From an uncultured Bacteroides sp. (GTDB lineage Bacteria; Bacteroidota; Bacteroidia; Bacteroidales; Bacteroidaceae): a stretch of DNA of 64,000 nucleotides. Positions 63,908 through 64,000 of this stretch are shown piece by piece (position 1 is the first letter of the stretch; each line of letters opens with the position of its first letter). The position numbers and the translations under genes are program-made. The stretch is from contig CASFGA010000012.1 in assembly GCA_949294185.1 (NCBI GenBank), positions 27,185 to 91,184 of the forward strand, in the 5' to 3' direction. Under the pieces are notes generated by a model. That model was given only the letters and a program-made list of their open reading frames with translations, did no database searches and was not told the origin of the DNA.

Positions 63908-64000
63908 CTCATTCTTTATATCCGTCCACAAGTCTTTTCCGAAGAGAATCCACGCGGCACTGCCTACAAATGACAGAAACATGAATCCTATGAGAATCAG
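63884..64000 (-). CDS. C-terminal end of a membrane-protein gene (partial)
   Basis: Reading leftward from the window edge, one frame is open for 38 codons and ends in TGA (63884-63886). The translated end is hydrophobic, then polar (LILIGFMFLSFVGSAAWILF, then GKDLWTDIKNELKQQQSR), that is, a last transmembrane helix followed by a charged tail. The gene continues beyond the window and its family cannot be judged. Confidence 0.6.
   Translation of the reverse strand: MILIGFMFLSFVGSAAWILFGKDLWTDIKNELKQQQSR

Overview
The window comes from a Bacteroidales genome, most likely a Bacteroidaceae member. The grounds are a SusC/SusD pair, a lipidated Omp85 of the TamL type, Bacteroidetes-style promoters (TAnnTTTG at -7, often with a TTTG/CTTG-like -33 box about 18-21 bp upstream), the near absence of Shine-Dalgarno sequences, and gene neighbourhoods such as tig-clpP-clpX-recQ, surA-ostA-mutL, and psd-pssA divergent from dnaE. 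Coding regions look moderately GC-rich by eye. The stretch around 18.9-21.6 kb is clearly more AT-rich and is the only island-like segment. No IS element, phage, CRISPR array or rRNA was seen.

Layout. 77-7023: tamB and tamL, envelope translocation/assembly, translationally coupled. 7428-12687: an isolated SusC/SusD outer-membrane uptake pair behind a promoter with two direct repeats 21 nt apart. 12940-18871: a four-gene operon of cyclophilin-type lipoprotein PPIase, M16 peptidase, MATE transporter and a hybrid histidine kinase (HK-REC-Hpt). 18872-21340: an AT-rich insert with a truncated minus-strand gene remnant and a DUF4595-like lipoprotein, followed by tRNA-Pro(CGG). 21927-29335: tig, clpP, clpX, recQ, guaB. 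29448-36893: three parvulin/SurA-type periplasmic folding factors, an LptA/OstA-like protein, a small membrane protein and mutL, apparently one operon for outer-membrane biogenesis with mutL at its end. 37082-41853: MFS transporter, GH130 phosphorylase and GH92 alpha-mannosidase, resembling an N-glycan-core or mannoside utilisation cluster. 41899-45126: DUF6125-like protein, GNAT, DUF2007 zinc-ribbon protein, menE and a cytidylate-kinase-like protein. 45372-49410: subtilisin-like peptidase, xseA/xseB and ilvE. 49646-55920: DUF418 membrane protein, then leftward PagL-like lipid A deacylase, pyrH, glycerophosphodiesterase, second MATE and birA. 55907-59131: mmcQ/yjbR, yraN, an RHH-like protein with tadA, DUF4834, pssA and psd. 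59280-64000: dnaE, trxA, an acidic conserved protein, and the 3' end of a leftward membrane-protein gene.

Together the genes are mainly core functions: envelope assembly and phospholipid/LPS metabolism, proteolysis and folding, DNA replication and repair, and nucleotide and amino-acid synthesis. Two small carbohydrate-utilisation modules sit among them.

Nothing here is unmistakably a new biological system. The best leads are: (1) the tandem operator-like repeats before the orphan SusCD pair; (2) the AT-rich island with a decayed gene and an uncharacterised lipoprotein; (3) families of short dispersed intergenic repeats (a GGTTTCATCCGGATGAAA family and a CACGGATTAC inverted-repeat family); (4) a MutL whose C-terminal endonuclease motif is degenerate; and (5) the parvulin-OstA-small membrane protein operon. 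Family assignments are from motif recognition and memory; no database search was run.
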